This document shows, piece after piece, positions 6,980 to 15,083 of a DNA stretch of 19,703 bases (position 1 is the first letter of the stretch; each line of letters starts with the position of its first letter). Made by a program: the position numbers and the translations under genes. The notes below the pieces were generated by a model. That model searched no databases and had not been told where the DNA came from. It worked only from the letters and a program-made list of their open reading frames with translations. The stretch lies in the NCBI GenBank assembly GCA_965660325.1, contig CBFHZL010000043.1, forward strand, positions 1 through 19,703, written 5' to 3'. This DNA is from Acidiluteibacter sp965660325. Its GTDB lineage: Bacteria > Bacteroidota > Bacteroidia > Flavobacteriales_E > Vicingaceae.

Positions 6980-7921
6980 ATGAAAAATTTACAATTTAGA
7001 AACGGAGATAGCATTCCAACATTGGGTTTAGGAACTTGGAAATCGGCTCCTGGAGAGGTAAAAGAAGCCATTCTATCAGCTGTAAAAAACGGGTATCGAC
7101 ACATTGATTGTGCAGCTATTTACGGTAATGAAAAAGAAATAGGAGAAGCCTTTAATGAATTGTTTTCCCAAAAAATAGTGACACGTGAAGAGTTGTTTAT
7201 TACCTCCAAGTTGTGGAACGACAAACACAAGGCTGTGGATGTTATTCCAGCACTAAAACAAACGTTACAAGACCTGCAATTAGATTACTTGGATTTATAC
7301 CTTATTCATTGGCCAGTTGCGATGAAAAAAGACGCCAATCCTCCGGAGTTTTTAAGCCTAGAAGAAGTCCCTCTACTAGAAACTTGGAATCAATTAATTC
7401 AGGCAAAAAAAGATGGTTTGTGCAAACACATTGGAACATCTAACTTTTCCATTAAGAAGCTCGAACATTTAAACAGAGAAAGCGAAGAAGCAGTAGAATT
7501 AAATCAAGTGGAGTTGCACCCATTCTTCGCTCAGCGAGACTTAGCAAGTTGGTGCAAGCAAAATAAGGTATTGATGACAGCCTACTCTCCACTCTGCTCT
7601 TCAGACAGATCTGATGGTTTTAAAAAAAGTGATGAACCGCAGCTTTTTGAGAATGAAACACTCAAAGCTATTGCCGACAAGAAGGGATGCTCAATTGCAC
7701 AAGTTGCTCTTGCATGGATTCAATCTAGAGGTATTTGTGCAATTCCAAAATCTACCAATACAGGCAGACAAAAAGAGAATCTTTTATCTGACGAGGTTAA
7801 TCTAACAGTTGAAGAAATCGCAGAGATTGATTCAATTAATATGGATTACCGAATTATTGATGGCTCTTTTTGGACTGACAATCCGCACTACACCAAGGAT
7901 AATCTTTGGGATTTGAATTAA
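6980..7921 (+). CDS. Aldo/keto reductase
   Basis: This 313-residue NADPH-dependent oxidoreductase is of the aldo/keto reductase superfamily. The catalytic tetrad is complete: Asp43, Tyr48 (HIDCAAIYGNE), Lys77 (ITSKLW) and His110 (IHWPV). The opening FRNGDSIPTLGLGTW and the late CAIPKSTNTGRQKENL, which binds the 2'-phosphate of NADPH, are typical, and the length is that of the family. It lacks a signal peptide and should act in the cytosol reducing aldehydes or ketones; the physiological substrate cannot be deduced. It follows the second barrel gene by 14 bases and may share its transcript. Its stop codon overlaps that of marC on the other strand. Confidence 0.93.
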   Translation: MKNLQFRNGDSIPTLGLGTWKSAPGEVKEAILSAVKNGYRHIDCAAIYGNEKEIGEAFNELFSQKIVTREELFITSKLWNDKHKAVDVIPALKQTLQDLQLDYLDLYLIHWPVAMKKDANPPEFLSLEEVPLLETWNQLIQAKKDGLCKHIGTSNFSIKKLEHLNRESEEAVELNQVELHPFFAQRDLASWCKQNKVLMTAYSPLCSSDRSDGFKKSDEPQLFENETLKAIADKKGCSIAQVALAWIQSRGICAIPKSTNTGRQKENLLSDEVNLTVEEIAEIDSINMDYRIIDGSFWTDNPHYTKDNLWDLN

Positions 7922-8544
7922 ATAGTTTTAAAAAGACTTAAGGTTGTAGTAGTAATCATTTCTATGCCAATAGCAATTACAATAAACCCAATAACACGTG
8001 ATAAAGCATTAATACCTGAGGCTCCTAGCGCTTTTACAACATAACGTGATACATTCAGTAAAAGATAGATGCATAGAGTTGTAAAAATTACAGCTCCAAC
8101 AATTTGTAAAATCTGCTCAACACCTTGGTGCGTTTGATTATAAGTAATAAGCAGTGATATAGCACCAGGACCTGCAAGCATTGGAATCGCCAATGGAGTA
8201 AGTGAAATCTCGGATCGTGTTTTAATGTCATTTTGAACACGATCCCTTTTCATTCCTTTATGTTCCCTAAACTTACCTGTAAGCAATGCAAACCCTGAAG
8301 AGGCAATAATAAGCCCTCCTGCAAGCTTTAGAGAGCTAAGACTAATTCCAAAAAAGAGTAAAATATACTTCCCTGCAAAAAAAGATAGCAATAAGATAAT
8401 AAGTACGTTAATCGAAGTCCATAAAGCAATTTGTGTTCGCTCTTTAGCTGTATTTTCCTGTGTTAATCCTACAAATAAAGGAATAGTGCCTAACGGATTC
8501 ATAATAGAGAAAAGCGCGGCAAAAGAAAGCATAAATAGTTCCAT
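7918..8544 (-). CDS. MarC-family integral membrane protein
   Basis: This 208-residue inner-membrane protein has about six hydrophobic helices. The family motif (F)SIMNPLGTIPLFVGLT is near residue 13, and the second half repeats the pattern around LTPLAIPMLAGPGAISLLI, consistent with the two-half layout of MarC proteins. Length is normal. MarC was once linked to multiple antibiotic resistance in E. coli, but that link was not upheld, and the function remains open. The gene is transcribed towards the aldo/keto reductase: the two stop codons share the palindrome TTAA at 7918-7921, so no terminator separates them. Upstream it faces the large PKD gene across 208 bases. Confidence 0.92.
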   Translation of the reverse strand: MELFMLSFAALFSIMNPLGTIPLFVGLTQENTAKERTQIALWTSINVLIILLLSFFAGKYILLFFGISLSSLKLAGGLIIASSGFALLTGKFREHKGMKRDRVQNDIKTRSEISLTPLAIPMLAGPGAISLLITYNQTHQGVEQILQIVGAVIFTTLCIYLLLNVSRYVVKALGASGINALSRVIGFIVIAIGIEMITTTTLSLFKTI

Positions 8545-8555
8545 GTTTTTTTTTG

Positions 8556-8563
8556 CAAAAGTG
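8556..8563 (-). promoter_or_regulatory. Possible -7 box for marC
   Basis: On the minus strand this reads CACTTTTG followed by C, one mismatch from TAnnTTTG, 11 bases before the marC ATG. That would give a very short leader. The rest of the gap up to 8752 shows no gene; a TATCTTTA at 8708-8715 is the best candidate box for the PKD gene. Confidence 0.28.
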
Positions 8564-8752
8564 GCCTTATTCTAATCGCCAAGAGATTAAAAGAAAGTAA
8601 ACAGATTGTTAAGTTAACTGCTGAAGCGGTAAAAGTAATGCCGAGGTTGATAGTTCACTCATTTCAAAAGCTGAGCAACTATTTCAAGAATTTATGCGTC
8701 AATTTCTTATCTTTAATGATTCATCTATCATCTATTAAACTTCAAGAAAACA

Positions 8753-11700
8753 GTGACTAGAATTACGCTATTTATTTCTACCATTTTGCTAAGTCTAGTT
8801 TCATATGGGCAGTTAGTTGCTGACTTTTCTGCTAATAAAACAACCGGATGTGGAGTTCTTGGAGGTGTTACATTCACTGATTTATCTAGCGGTAATCCAA
8901 CTTCATGGAGTTGGAATTTCGGAAACGGAAATACCTCTGTACTTCAGAATCCTACAGCTAACTTCAGCAGCCCTGGGAATTATACCGTTACACTTACGGT
9001 AAGATCAGGAAATAATACCAATAGCGTTAGTAAAACTGCTTACATCAAAGTATTTAGAAATCCTGTTAGCAACCTTTCTGCAACGCCTACAAGTGGTTGC
9101 ACTCCTCTAAATGTAAGTTTTACTGATAACTCTACTCCCGGAGATGGTGTAATTAATCAATGGTTGTGGGACTTTAATGATGGCAGCCCTGCTTCTACTC
9201 AACAGAACCCATCCCATACCTATAATACAGTAGGTCAATATGATGTTTCTTTAAAAGTAACCGATAATAATGGCTGTACAAATACCAAACTGGTAAATAA
9301 CCTTGTAACTCCTAACCCACGACCAAGGGCACTTATCTCGGTGACTAGTCAAAGATCTGGATGTACCGCTCCGTTAACAATTAATTTTATTAGCAATTCT
9401 ACAGGACAGAACTTATCCTATTTATGGAATTTTGGAGATGGCAATACTTCTACACAAGCCAATCCAACACATACCTACACCGCACTTGGTGTTTACGATG
9501 TATCGTTAAAAGTCATTGACCAAGCTGGATGTAGTGATTCTTCAAAAAGGTTTGGGTATGTTACCATTCGGCCAGTTACCGCGGATTTCGAATTTTTGCA
9601 AGACAGCATCTGTAAAGGAGAATCCCTTGAAGTGAATAATACGTCTGTAAATGGATCATCTTTCCAATGGTCTTTTGGCGATGGTAGAACCTCCAATTCC
9701 TCTTCTCCAAGTATCGTTTTTAACAATGCTGGTACGTATCAAGTAAAATTAATTGCCTCAAGAAATGGCATTTGTCCTGATGAAATCACCAAAACATTTT
9801 ATGTTGACAGCGTAAAAGCAAATTTGGACATTCAACCAATATTTGCGTGTGAAGATAGTACCATAATAACCTTTACCAACCAATCTTTCAATAGTGATTC
9901 ATCATATTGGATATTGGGTAGTAAACCCTACTATAATAAAAACCAAATTTTACTCTACGGAGAAAATGGCAATTTTGAAGATACGCTAATTGCAGTAAGT
10001 AAAGTTGGGTGTATTGATACGGTGGTTAGGAATGATCGCTCAGTTTCTATTACCACATTAGATATCTTTAGTAGTGATTTTGGTGGATGCATTCCGCATA
10101 CCACTCGACTTAATTCTAAGGTGGAGAGCTCCTCTCCAATCATTAGCTACTTTTGGGAATTTGGAATAAACGGTTCATTAGGAACATCGACAGATAGAGA
10201 CTCTATCAGTTATACCCTAAATACAGATACAGTTTTTAAAGTCATCGCTACAGTTATCGATAGCAATGGTTGTGAAGCAAAAGACTCTTTATTAATAGGT
10301 GCCGGAACTCCCCCAAGATATACATTTCAGCAACTTAGAGATACTGTTTGTGCTAACGATACCTTACAAGCAGTTATAAAATTCGACTTACCAAGAATGA
10401 TAGTTCTTGATGTGATTGATAGTATACGTGGTGATTCAATTGAATTCTTTTATGCACAAGACACATTAAATGTATTTGGTTTTGTTGACACTGGTTTAAC
10501 ATATATCAAAATTAAAAATGATTATAACGGTTGTGAAGGAGATACAGTAATTGAGGTGTACGTTAATGGGCCTATTATCTATCGTATTAGAGATTCTATT
10601 AATTGCACCAATAAATTACAACACTTCTTTTCAATAAATGCAAAGGATTTTAATCGATTTGAGTGGGATTTTGGAGATGGGTCTCCAATAGTAACAAATG
10701 ATCTAACACCGTCACACACCTACCAAAATGACAGTAGCTATCTTGTCACATTTACTGTGTTTAATGATAGTACAGGTTGTGATTATGAACTTATGTACGA
10801 AACAGTTGTCGACCGAAAATTTCCGAGAATCATAGGTGGCCCTCTGGCCATGTGCATCCCTTTCGATTATAATTTAAAAGCCTCTCTCCCCGCAGATACA
10901 GAAGATTTTTATTGGCTAGTCGATGGAGATACCATTCGAACAGACTCCTTAACTGGAAAAATAGATAGTGCAAAGACGTTAAATGTTGAAATAATTGCAG
11001 TTAACCAATATGGCTGTGTTTACAATCCATCTATTTCAATTGTCGGTTACGAATTAAAACCAATTATATTGGCAGACACTAGTCGTTTCTGTGACCCTTC
11101 GGAAGTTATTTTTACAAGTGGAACCAACCCATATGTAAGAATCGATAGCTCTTTCTGGGATTTTGGAAATGGAGATATTTCCGATAGTTTATTTAGCGAT
11201 ACCACCTATTATAACGTAGAAGGCTACTACGATGTAACACTTCGACAAATAGATATTAATGGATGCTCGAGTACAACAGTAGCAAAAGACTTTATACGCT
11301 TCTTTAGAAACATCCCAAGATTCTCTAGTCGAGATAGAACTTCTTGTGTAGGAGATTTGGTCACCTTTACCAACAATTCAGTGGGAGATTCACTTACCTT
11401 CTTCTGGGATTTCGGAAATGGGATTACAAGCACTGCTGAAGATACCGCTATACGTTACAATGCACCTGGCAGGTATAATGTATCTTTAAAATCATACAAT
11501 CCAATTGGGTGCGAAGAAGAGTATTTACTGACCAATTACATTAACGTTGAAGCTAGTCCTGTAGCAGATTTTACTTCTGACACAGCGATAAGCAGTTGTT
11601 ACCCTTTGCCAGTGAATTTTACCAACACCTCTTCCCTATTAAATACCGTTACCTTCAACCGTTGGGATTTTGGTGACAATACTCCAATATCTCAATTTCA

Positions 11701-13039
11701 AGATGCTTTTCACAATTATACTTCTGTAGGTAAGTTTGATGTTACGTTGATTGTTGGAACCAATGCAGGGTGCAAGGATACGATTACCAAAACAGAGTAC
11801 ATCCAAACTAACGGTCCTGAGGCTTCTATTACTTTCTACCCAGACTCGATTTGCATCAATGAAACCATTACTTATGAGATGGTTAACCCGTCTGGTGTTG
11901 CGAGTTTTATTTGGGATTTTGGAGATGGGGAATCATCTACCATAAGCCCTGTTACTCATCGTTATACCGATAAGGCCGGCCCTACATATCCTACATTAAT
12001 TCTATCAGATAGTACAGGAGAATGTACTGTTGGTATTAAGGATACAGTTTACATTAAAGAAATGATCGCACGAATTGGTGTTAATGATACAATTGGTTGT
12101 GAACCTTTCGAAGTGAACTTTTCAGATAATTCATTAAATACATCGAGCTCTTTTTGGAAATTGTATGATGGTAATACGAGTACGCAAAATAACTTTACAC
12201 GTACATTCTCAGCAGGCTCCTATCCTATCCAACTTATTACTGAAGGACTTGGGTGTTTTGATACCACAGCAATTAATCTAAAAGTATTTCCAAAACCTCG
12301 GATACAAATTGCAGCAGACACCGCTATCTGCGAGGGCGATAGTATTCAATTATTTGGAAGCGGAGCTCCGAACTATTCGTGGCAGCCTAGTGATGGCTTG
12401 TCCAACCCATTAATCCCAAATCCTCTTGCATCGCCGTTCAAATCCACCAATTATAAGCTTACCGTTAAAGACTCGAATGAATGTGCAACCACAGACTCCT
12501 TATTATTAACTGTTTATAATCGTCCTATCATCACTTTAGAGCCTGATAGCCTGATTTATTTAGGAGAAAAAATAAACATTGTAAAAGAAAACAATAGAGC
12601 AAATGTCACTTACAGTTGGACACCACCAACAGGACTCAGTTGCGATGATTGCCCCGATCCAATTGCTAAACCATTAGTAAGCACTTGGTATTATTTAAAA
12701 ACAACTGATCTTAAAGGTTGCTTTGAAATAAAAGACTCCATTTTTATTGAAGTATATGATGGTTTTACTGCAGAATTACCCACCGCTTTCTCGCCAAATG
12801 GTGATGGCAACAACGACATCATCTTCGTAAAAGGTTGGGGAATCAAAGAATTATTAGTCTACCAGATTTACAACCGATGGGGAGAACTCGTCTTTGAGTC
12901 CAATAACTTGGAAGTTGGATGGGATGGCACTTACAAAGGTCAACCTCAAGCGATGGACACCTATATTTATATTATTAAGGCATTGGGATATAATGATCAA
13001 GTGATAGAGAAAAAAGGAAATATCACTTTACTTCGATAA
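8753..13039 (+). CDS. Giant PKD-repeat surface protein with T9SS type B (CHU_C) sorting domain
   Basis: This 1428-residue secreted protein starts at GTG (8753); a TGA at 8717 blocks the frame upstream and no ATG is available before the signal peptide MTRITLFISTILLSLVSYGQ. Tandem PKD-like units follow with a spacing of about 83 residues. The W-(D/N)-FG(D/N)G signature falls near residues 54, 138, 224, 306, 468, 637, 801, 884, 970 and 1053, with degenerate copies near 385, 720 and 1134. Nearly every unit has one Cys before its first strand and one near its end. Residues about 1185-1330 contain two Ig-like stretches (YSWQPSDGLS, YSWTPPTGLSCDDC). The end, from TAFSPNGDGNNDI to the final ITLLR, is the gliding-motility-associated type B sorting domain. 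An adhesin or matrix role is inferred. Confidence 0.93.
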   Translation: MTRITLFISTILLSLVSYGQLVADFSANKTTGCGVLGGVTFTDLSSGNPTSWSWNFGNGNTSVLQNPTANFSSPGNYTVTLTVRSGNNTNSVSKTAYIKVFRNPVSNLSATPTSGCTPLNVSFTDNSTPGDGVINQWLWDFNDGSPASTQQNPSHTYNTVGQYDVSLKVTDNNGCTNTKLVNNLVTPNPRPRALISVTSQRSGCTAPLTINFISNSTGQNLSYLWNFGDGNTSTQANPTHTYTALGVYDVSLKVIDQAGCSDSSKRFGYVTIRPVTADFEFLQDSICKGESLEVNNTSVNGSSFQWSFGDGRTSNSSSPSIVFNNAGTYQVKLIASRNGICPDEITKTFYVDSVKANLDIQPIFACEDSTIITFTNQSFNSDSSYWILGSKPYYNKNQILLYGENGNFEDTLIAVSKVGCIDTVVRNDRSVSITTLDIFSSDFGGCIPHTTRLNSKVESSSPIISYFWEFGINGSLGTSTDRDSISYTLNTDTVFKVIATVIDSNGCEAKDSLLIGAGTPPRYTFQQLRDTVCANDTLQAVIKFDLPRMIVLDVIDSIRGDSIEFFYAQDTLNVFGFVDTGLTYIKIKNDYNGCEGDTVIEVYVNGPIIYRIRDSINCTNKLQHFFSINAKDFNRFEWDFGDGSPIVTNDLTPSHTYQNDSSYLVTFTVFNDSTGCDYELMYETVVDRKFPRIIGGPLAMCIPFDYNLKASLPADTEDFYWLVDGDTIRTDSLTGKIDSAKTLNVEIIAVNQYGCVYNPSISIVGYELKPIILADTSRFCDPSEVIFTSGTNPYVRIDSSFWDFGNGDISDSLFSDTTYYNVEGYYDVTLRQIDINGCSSTTVAKDFIRFFRNIPRFSSRDRTSCVGDLVTFTNNSVGDSLTFFWDFGNGITSTAEDTAIRYNAPGRYNVSLKSYNPIGCEEEYLLTNYINVEASPVADFTSDTAISSCYPLPVNFTNTSSLLNTVTFNRWDFGDNTPISQFQDAFHNYTSVGKFDVTLIVGTNAGCKDTITKTEYIQTNGPEASITFYPDSICINETITYEMVNPSGVASFIWDFGDGESSTISPVTHRYTDKAGPTYPTLILSDSTGECTVGIKDTVYIKEMIARIGVNDTIGCEPFEVNFSDNSLNTSSSFWKLYDGNTSTQNNFTRTFSAGSYPIQLITEGLGCFDTTAINLKVFPKPRIQIAADTAICEGDSIQLFGSGAPNYSWQPSDGLSNPLIPNPLASPFKSTNYKLTVKDSNECATTDSLLLTVYNRPIITLEPDSLIYLGEKINIVKENNRANVTYSWTPPTGLSCDDCPDPIAKPLVSTWYYLKTTDLKGCFEIKDSIFIEVYDGFTAELPTAFSPNGDGNNDIIFVKGWGIKELLVYQIYNRWGELVFESNNLEVGWDGTYKGQPQAMDTYIYIIKALGYNDQVIEKKGNITLLR

Positions 13040-13113
13040 ATCACTTTATTCTTTTTCCATAACGGTGTGAGTAAAATTCACGGTATACATTCGTTGTCCT
13101 AATCAACTATTCG

Positions 13114-13121
13114 TAATTTTG
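13114..13121 (+). promoter_or_regulatory. -7 box immediately upstream of the tetracysteine gene
   Basis: TAATTTTG matches TAnnTTTG exactly, with TTG at 13094-13096, 17 bases upstream. Only five bases lie between the box and the ATG at 13127, so a transcript from it would be leaderless or nearly so. No intrinsic terminator of the preceding PKD gene is visible in the 87-base gap. Confidence 0.4.
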
Positions 13122-13126
13122 AAGTT

Positions 13127-13708
13127 ATGTTTGTTTTAGATACCAACGACGAAGTACCGAAGCCTTTTCAAGCAGATTTAACTGGAGCACCAATGACTAA
13201 TTGTGCGTTGTGCAATGGCGAATTTGAAGAGTTTACGGACTACCTGATTGAAAAATCGTTTAAACGTGTAAACCGATCAATGGTGCACACTGTATTTGAG
13301 TACGCCATTTGCTTTGAATGTCTTCCGGTAATGCAAGGTAGAATGAGCAAGTCCTCTCAAGAAAAAATCACGGAATACTTCCAATCAAGGGTGAATATAG
13401 AAAATCGTTTTTCTGACCAGTTTGATCAACATCAAATGGATGCATCAAAGTGGATCAATCACTGTGTTGTTACCAATGAATCAATTGAAGAACAAGAAGA
13501 ATATCAGATTTATGGCCAATTTAAAGGAAATCGGATGGTTTTCGGAGCATTTCCATATGCCATTAGCGGCAAAGTCTTGGATGAAATGATTGGACTCCTT
13601 TCAGCCAAATCACTTGATGAAATGAATGGTTTCAAAGATCAAATTATTAGCCCCGACCCTACTTTAAAGGAATTATTTCCTACGAACAGGCCGCCAATTT
13701 TAATATAA
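13127..13708 (+). CDS. Conserved-looking protein of unknown function with a CxxC...CxxC motif
   Basis: I do not recognise this 193-residue protein as a named family. Cys26/Cys29 (NCALCN) and Cys62/Cys65 (ICFECLP) form a tetracysteine arrangement 32 residues apart that most likely binds zinc. A third region begins at WINHCVV (109-115) and continues as a mixed alpha/beta segment to a Pro-rich end (FPTNRPPIL). There is no signal peptide or membrane segment, so it should be cytosolic. Its stop codon is three bases before the ATG of the SUI1-like gene, so the two are probably co-transcribed. That context hints at a link with translation, but no function can be assigned. The coding assignment itself is secure from length and residue composition. 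Confidence 0.8.
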   Translation: MFVLDTNDEVPKPFQADLTGAPMTNCALCNGEFEEFTDYLIEKSFKRVNRSMVHTVFEYAICFECLPVMQGRMSKSSQEKITEYFQSRVNIENRFSDQFDQHQMDASKWINHCVVTNESIEEQEEYQIYGQFKGNRMVFGAFPYAISGKVLDEMIGLLSAKSLDEMNGFKDQIISPDPTLKELFPTNRPPILI

Positions 13709-13711
13709 GAT

Positions 13712-14050
13712 ATGGGAAAGAAGCAAAAGAAAAATGTGGTGTACAGCACCAATCCAAATTTTGAGTACGACTTTGAGGAACAAGAAGAACAAGAAACGCT
13801 TCCTCCGCAGCAGCAAGACTTAAAAGTTACGCTAGATAAAAAGCAACGGGCAGGAAAGGTGGTTACTTTGGTATATAATTTTGTTGGCAGCAATGATGAC
13901 CTTTCCGAATTGGGTAAATTGTTAAAATCAAAATGCGGTGTAGGCGGGTCTGTAAAAGATGGTGAAATATTGATTCAAGGCGACCATCGTGAAAAAGTGT
14001 TGAAACTATTGCATGATCAAAATTATAAAGCGAAGCGTGTAGGTGGCTAA
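13712..14050 (+). CDS. SUI1/eIF1-like translation factor (YciH family)
   Basis: This 112-residue protein is a bacterial relative of the eukaryotic start-codon selection factor eIF1. The SUI1 core occupies residues about 37-112: QRAGKVVTLVYNFVG, LGKLLKSKCGVGGSVKDG and ILIQGDHREKVLKLL are the conserved segments in the right order. The first 36 residues are a charged, flexible extension rich in Lys, then Glu and Gln. In E. coli the homologue YciH can influence initiation fidelity in vitro; its role in Bacteroidota is not established. It forms a likely two-gene operon with the tetracysteine gene (gap of three bases). Its stop codon overlaps that of the convergent 78-residue gene. Confidence 0.92.
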   Translation: MGKKQKKNVVYSTNPNFEYDFEEQEEQETLPPQQQDLKVTLDKKQRAGKVVTLVYNFVGSNDDLSELGKLLKSKCGVGGSVKDGEILIQGDHREKVLKLLHDQNYKAKRVGG

Positions 14051-14283
14051 AGGTGATCTAAATAAGTATCTAAAGTGTGCTTATTTTCAACTACCTCAAT
14101 CCATTGAATTTGATTTAATCCCATTACTTTGTATACTTCTACATAGTAACCATCAAATGCAAATAAGTGACAATTATGTCCTCCATGAAAGCGAGAAGCA
14201 ATGAAGTTACCACGCTGTTTCAGCAATTGATATTTCTCGTTCAACGAGAGCTTTTTAAATGTGGTTGCTGCTACTTTATCCAT
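14047..14283 (-). CDS. Small conserved-looking orphan protein, 78 residues
   Basis: This short gene lies on the minus strand between the SUI1-like gene and the DUF2400 gene. The protein reads as a compact alpha/beta fold: a basic helix (FKKLSLNEKYQLLKQRG), then strands FIASRFH, CHLFAFDGYYVEVYKVM and IQWIEVV, and a final helix (TLDTYLDHL). I recall similar small uncharacterised proteins in Flavobacteriia, opening with a FKxLSLxEKYxLL-type helix and containing a YYVEV strand, but cannot verify that here. It starts with ATG at 14283, diverging from the DUF2400 gene across only 35 bases, and shares four bases of stop codon (14047-14050) with the convergent SUI1-like gene. The function is unknown. 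It occupies the only coding-quality frame of this gap. Confidence 0.72.
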   Translation of the reverse strand: MDKVAATTFKKLSLNEKYQLLKQRGNFIASRFHGGHNCHLFAFDGYYVEVYKVMGLNQIQWIEVVENKHTLDTYLDHL

Positions 14284-14318
14284 TATTAAAATAACTACTG
14301 ATCACTAAAAATTGTTTC

Positions 14319-15080
14319 ATGTCATTACCCTTTTCTGAGATAAAGGACTTACTCGATCAAAAATACGAAGAGTTTAACCGCCCTAACTTTAATGACGATG
14401 ATCCGGTGGGAATCCCACACCAATTTACCCAAAAAGAAGACATTGAGATTGCCGGTTTTTTAGCTGCTACCATTGCTTGGGGCCAGCGAAAAAGTATCAT
14501 AAATAATGCGCAAAAAATTATTCAACTGATGGATGGTGCTCCGCATGACTTTGTTATAAATCATACTAAAAGTGACTTAGATCGTACCGTTGGGTTTGTA
14601 CACCGCACGTTTAACGCTCAGGACTTAGCGCAGTTTTTTCAATCGCTACAGCATATTTACACGCATCACGGTGGATTGGAAGAAATGCTGTGTGCTACCG
14701 AAGATGTTGCTGTAAACATCGCTAACTTTAAACAGCGATTCTTTGAAAAAGCAGAAAGTATCCGAACACTTAAGCATGTATCTGACCCTATGAAAGGATC
14801 TTCTGCCAAGCGAATCAATATGTATCTTCGGTGGATGATTAGAAACGACAAAAGAGGTGTAGACTTTGGAATCTGGAAAAAATTAGCTCCTGCTCACTTA
14901 ATGTTACCCTTAGATGTGCACACCGGAAATGTGAGCAGGAAATTAGGACTTCTACAACGCAAACAAAACGATTGGAAAGCTGTAACAGAAATTAGCGATC
15001 AGTTGAGAACGTTTGATCCGATAGATCCGATTAAGTATGATTTTGCTCTATTTGGTTTAGGTGCAATTGATCATTTTTAA
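14319..15080 (+). CDS. DUF2400 / TIGR02757 family protein
   Basis: This 253-residue protein belongs to a conserved bacterial family of unknown function. The family segments are all present: an N-terminal DDDPVGIPHQF followed by IAGFLAATIAWGQRKSII, then KRINMYLRWMIRND, GVDFGIWK, LPLDVHTGNVSRKLGL and DPIKYDFALFGLG at the C-terminus. The helical, DNA-glycosylase-like look of the last half (the PLD.H....LG pattern) has suggested a distant relation to helix-hairpin-helix proteins, but no activity is proven to my knowledge. It is the first gene of a plus-strand operon: the tRNA-dihydrouridine synthase begins three bases after its stop. Length is normal for the family and nothing is truncated. Confidence 0.9.
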   Translation: MSLPFSEIKDLLDQKYEEFNRPNFNDDDPVGIPHQFTQKEDIEIAGFLAATIAWGQRKSIINNAQKIIQLMDGAPHDFVINHTKSDLDRTVGFVHRTFNAQDLAQFFQSLQHIYTHHGGLEEMLCATEDVAVNIANFKQRFFEKAESIRTLKHVSDPMKGSSAKRINMYLRWMIRNDKRGVDFGIWKKLAPAHLMLPLDVHTGNVSRKLGLLQRKQNDWKAVTEISDQLRTFDPIDPIKYDFALFGLGAIDHF

Positions 15081-15083
15081 ACC

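Noticed and set aside
8753..13039. PKD-repeat gene as a CRISPR-like or DNA-level repeat array
   Set aside because: The repeats are at protein level only. The DNA of the units has diverged, and there are no identical repeats with spacers.
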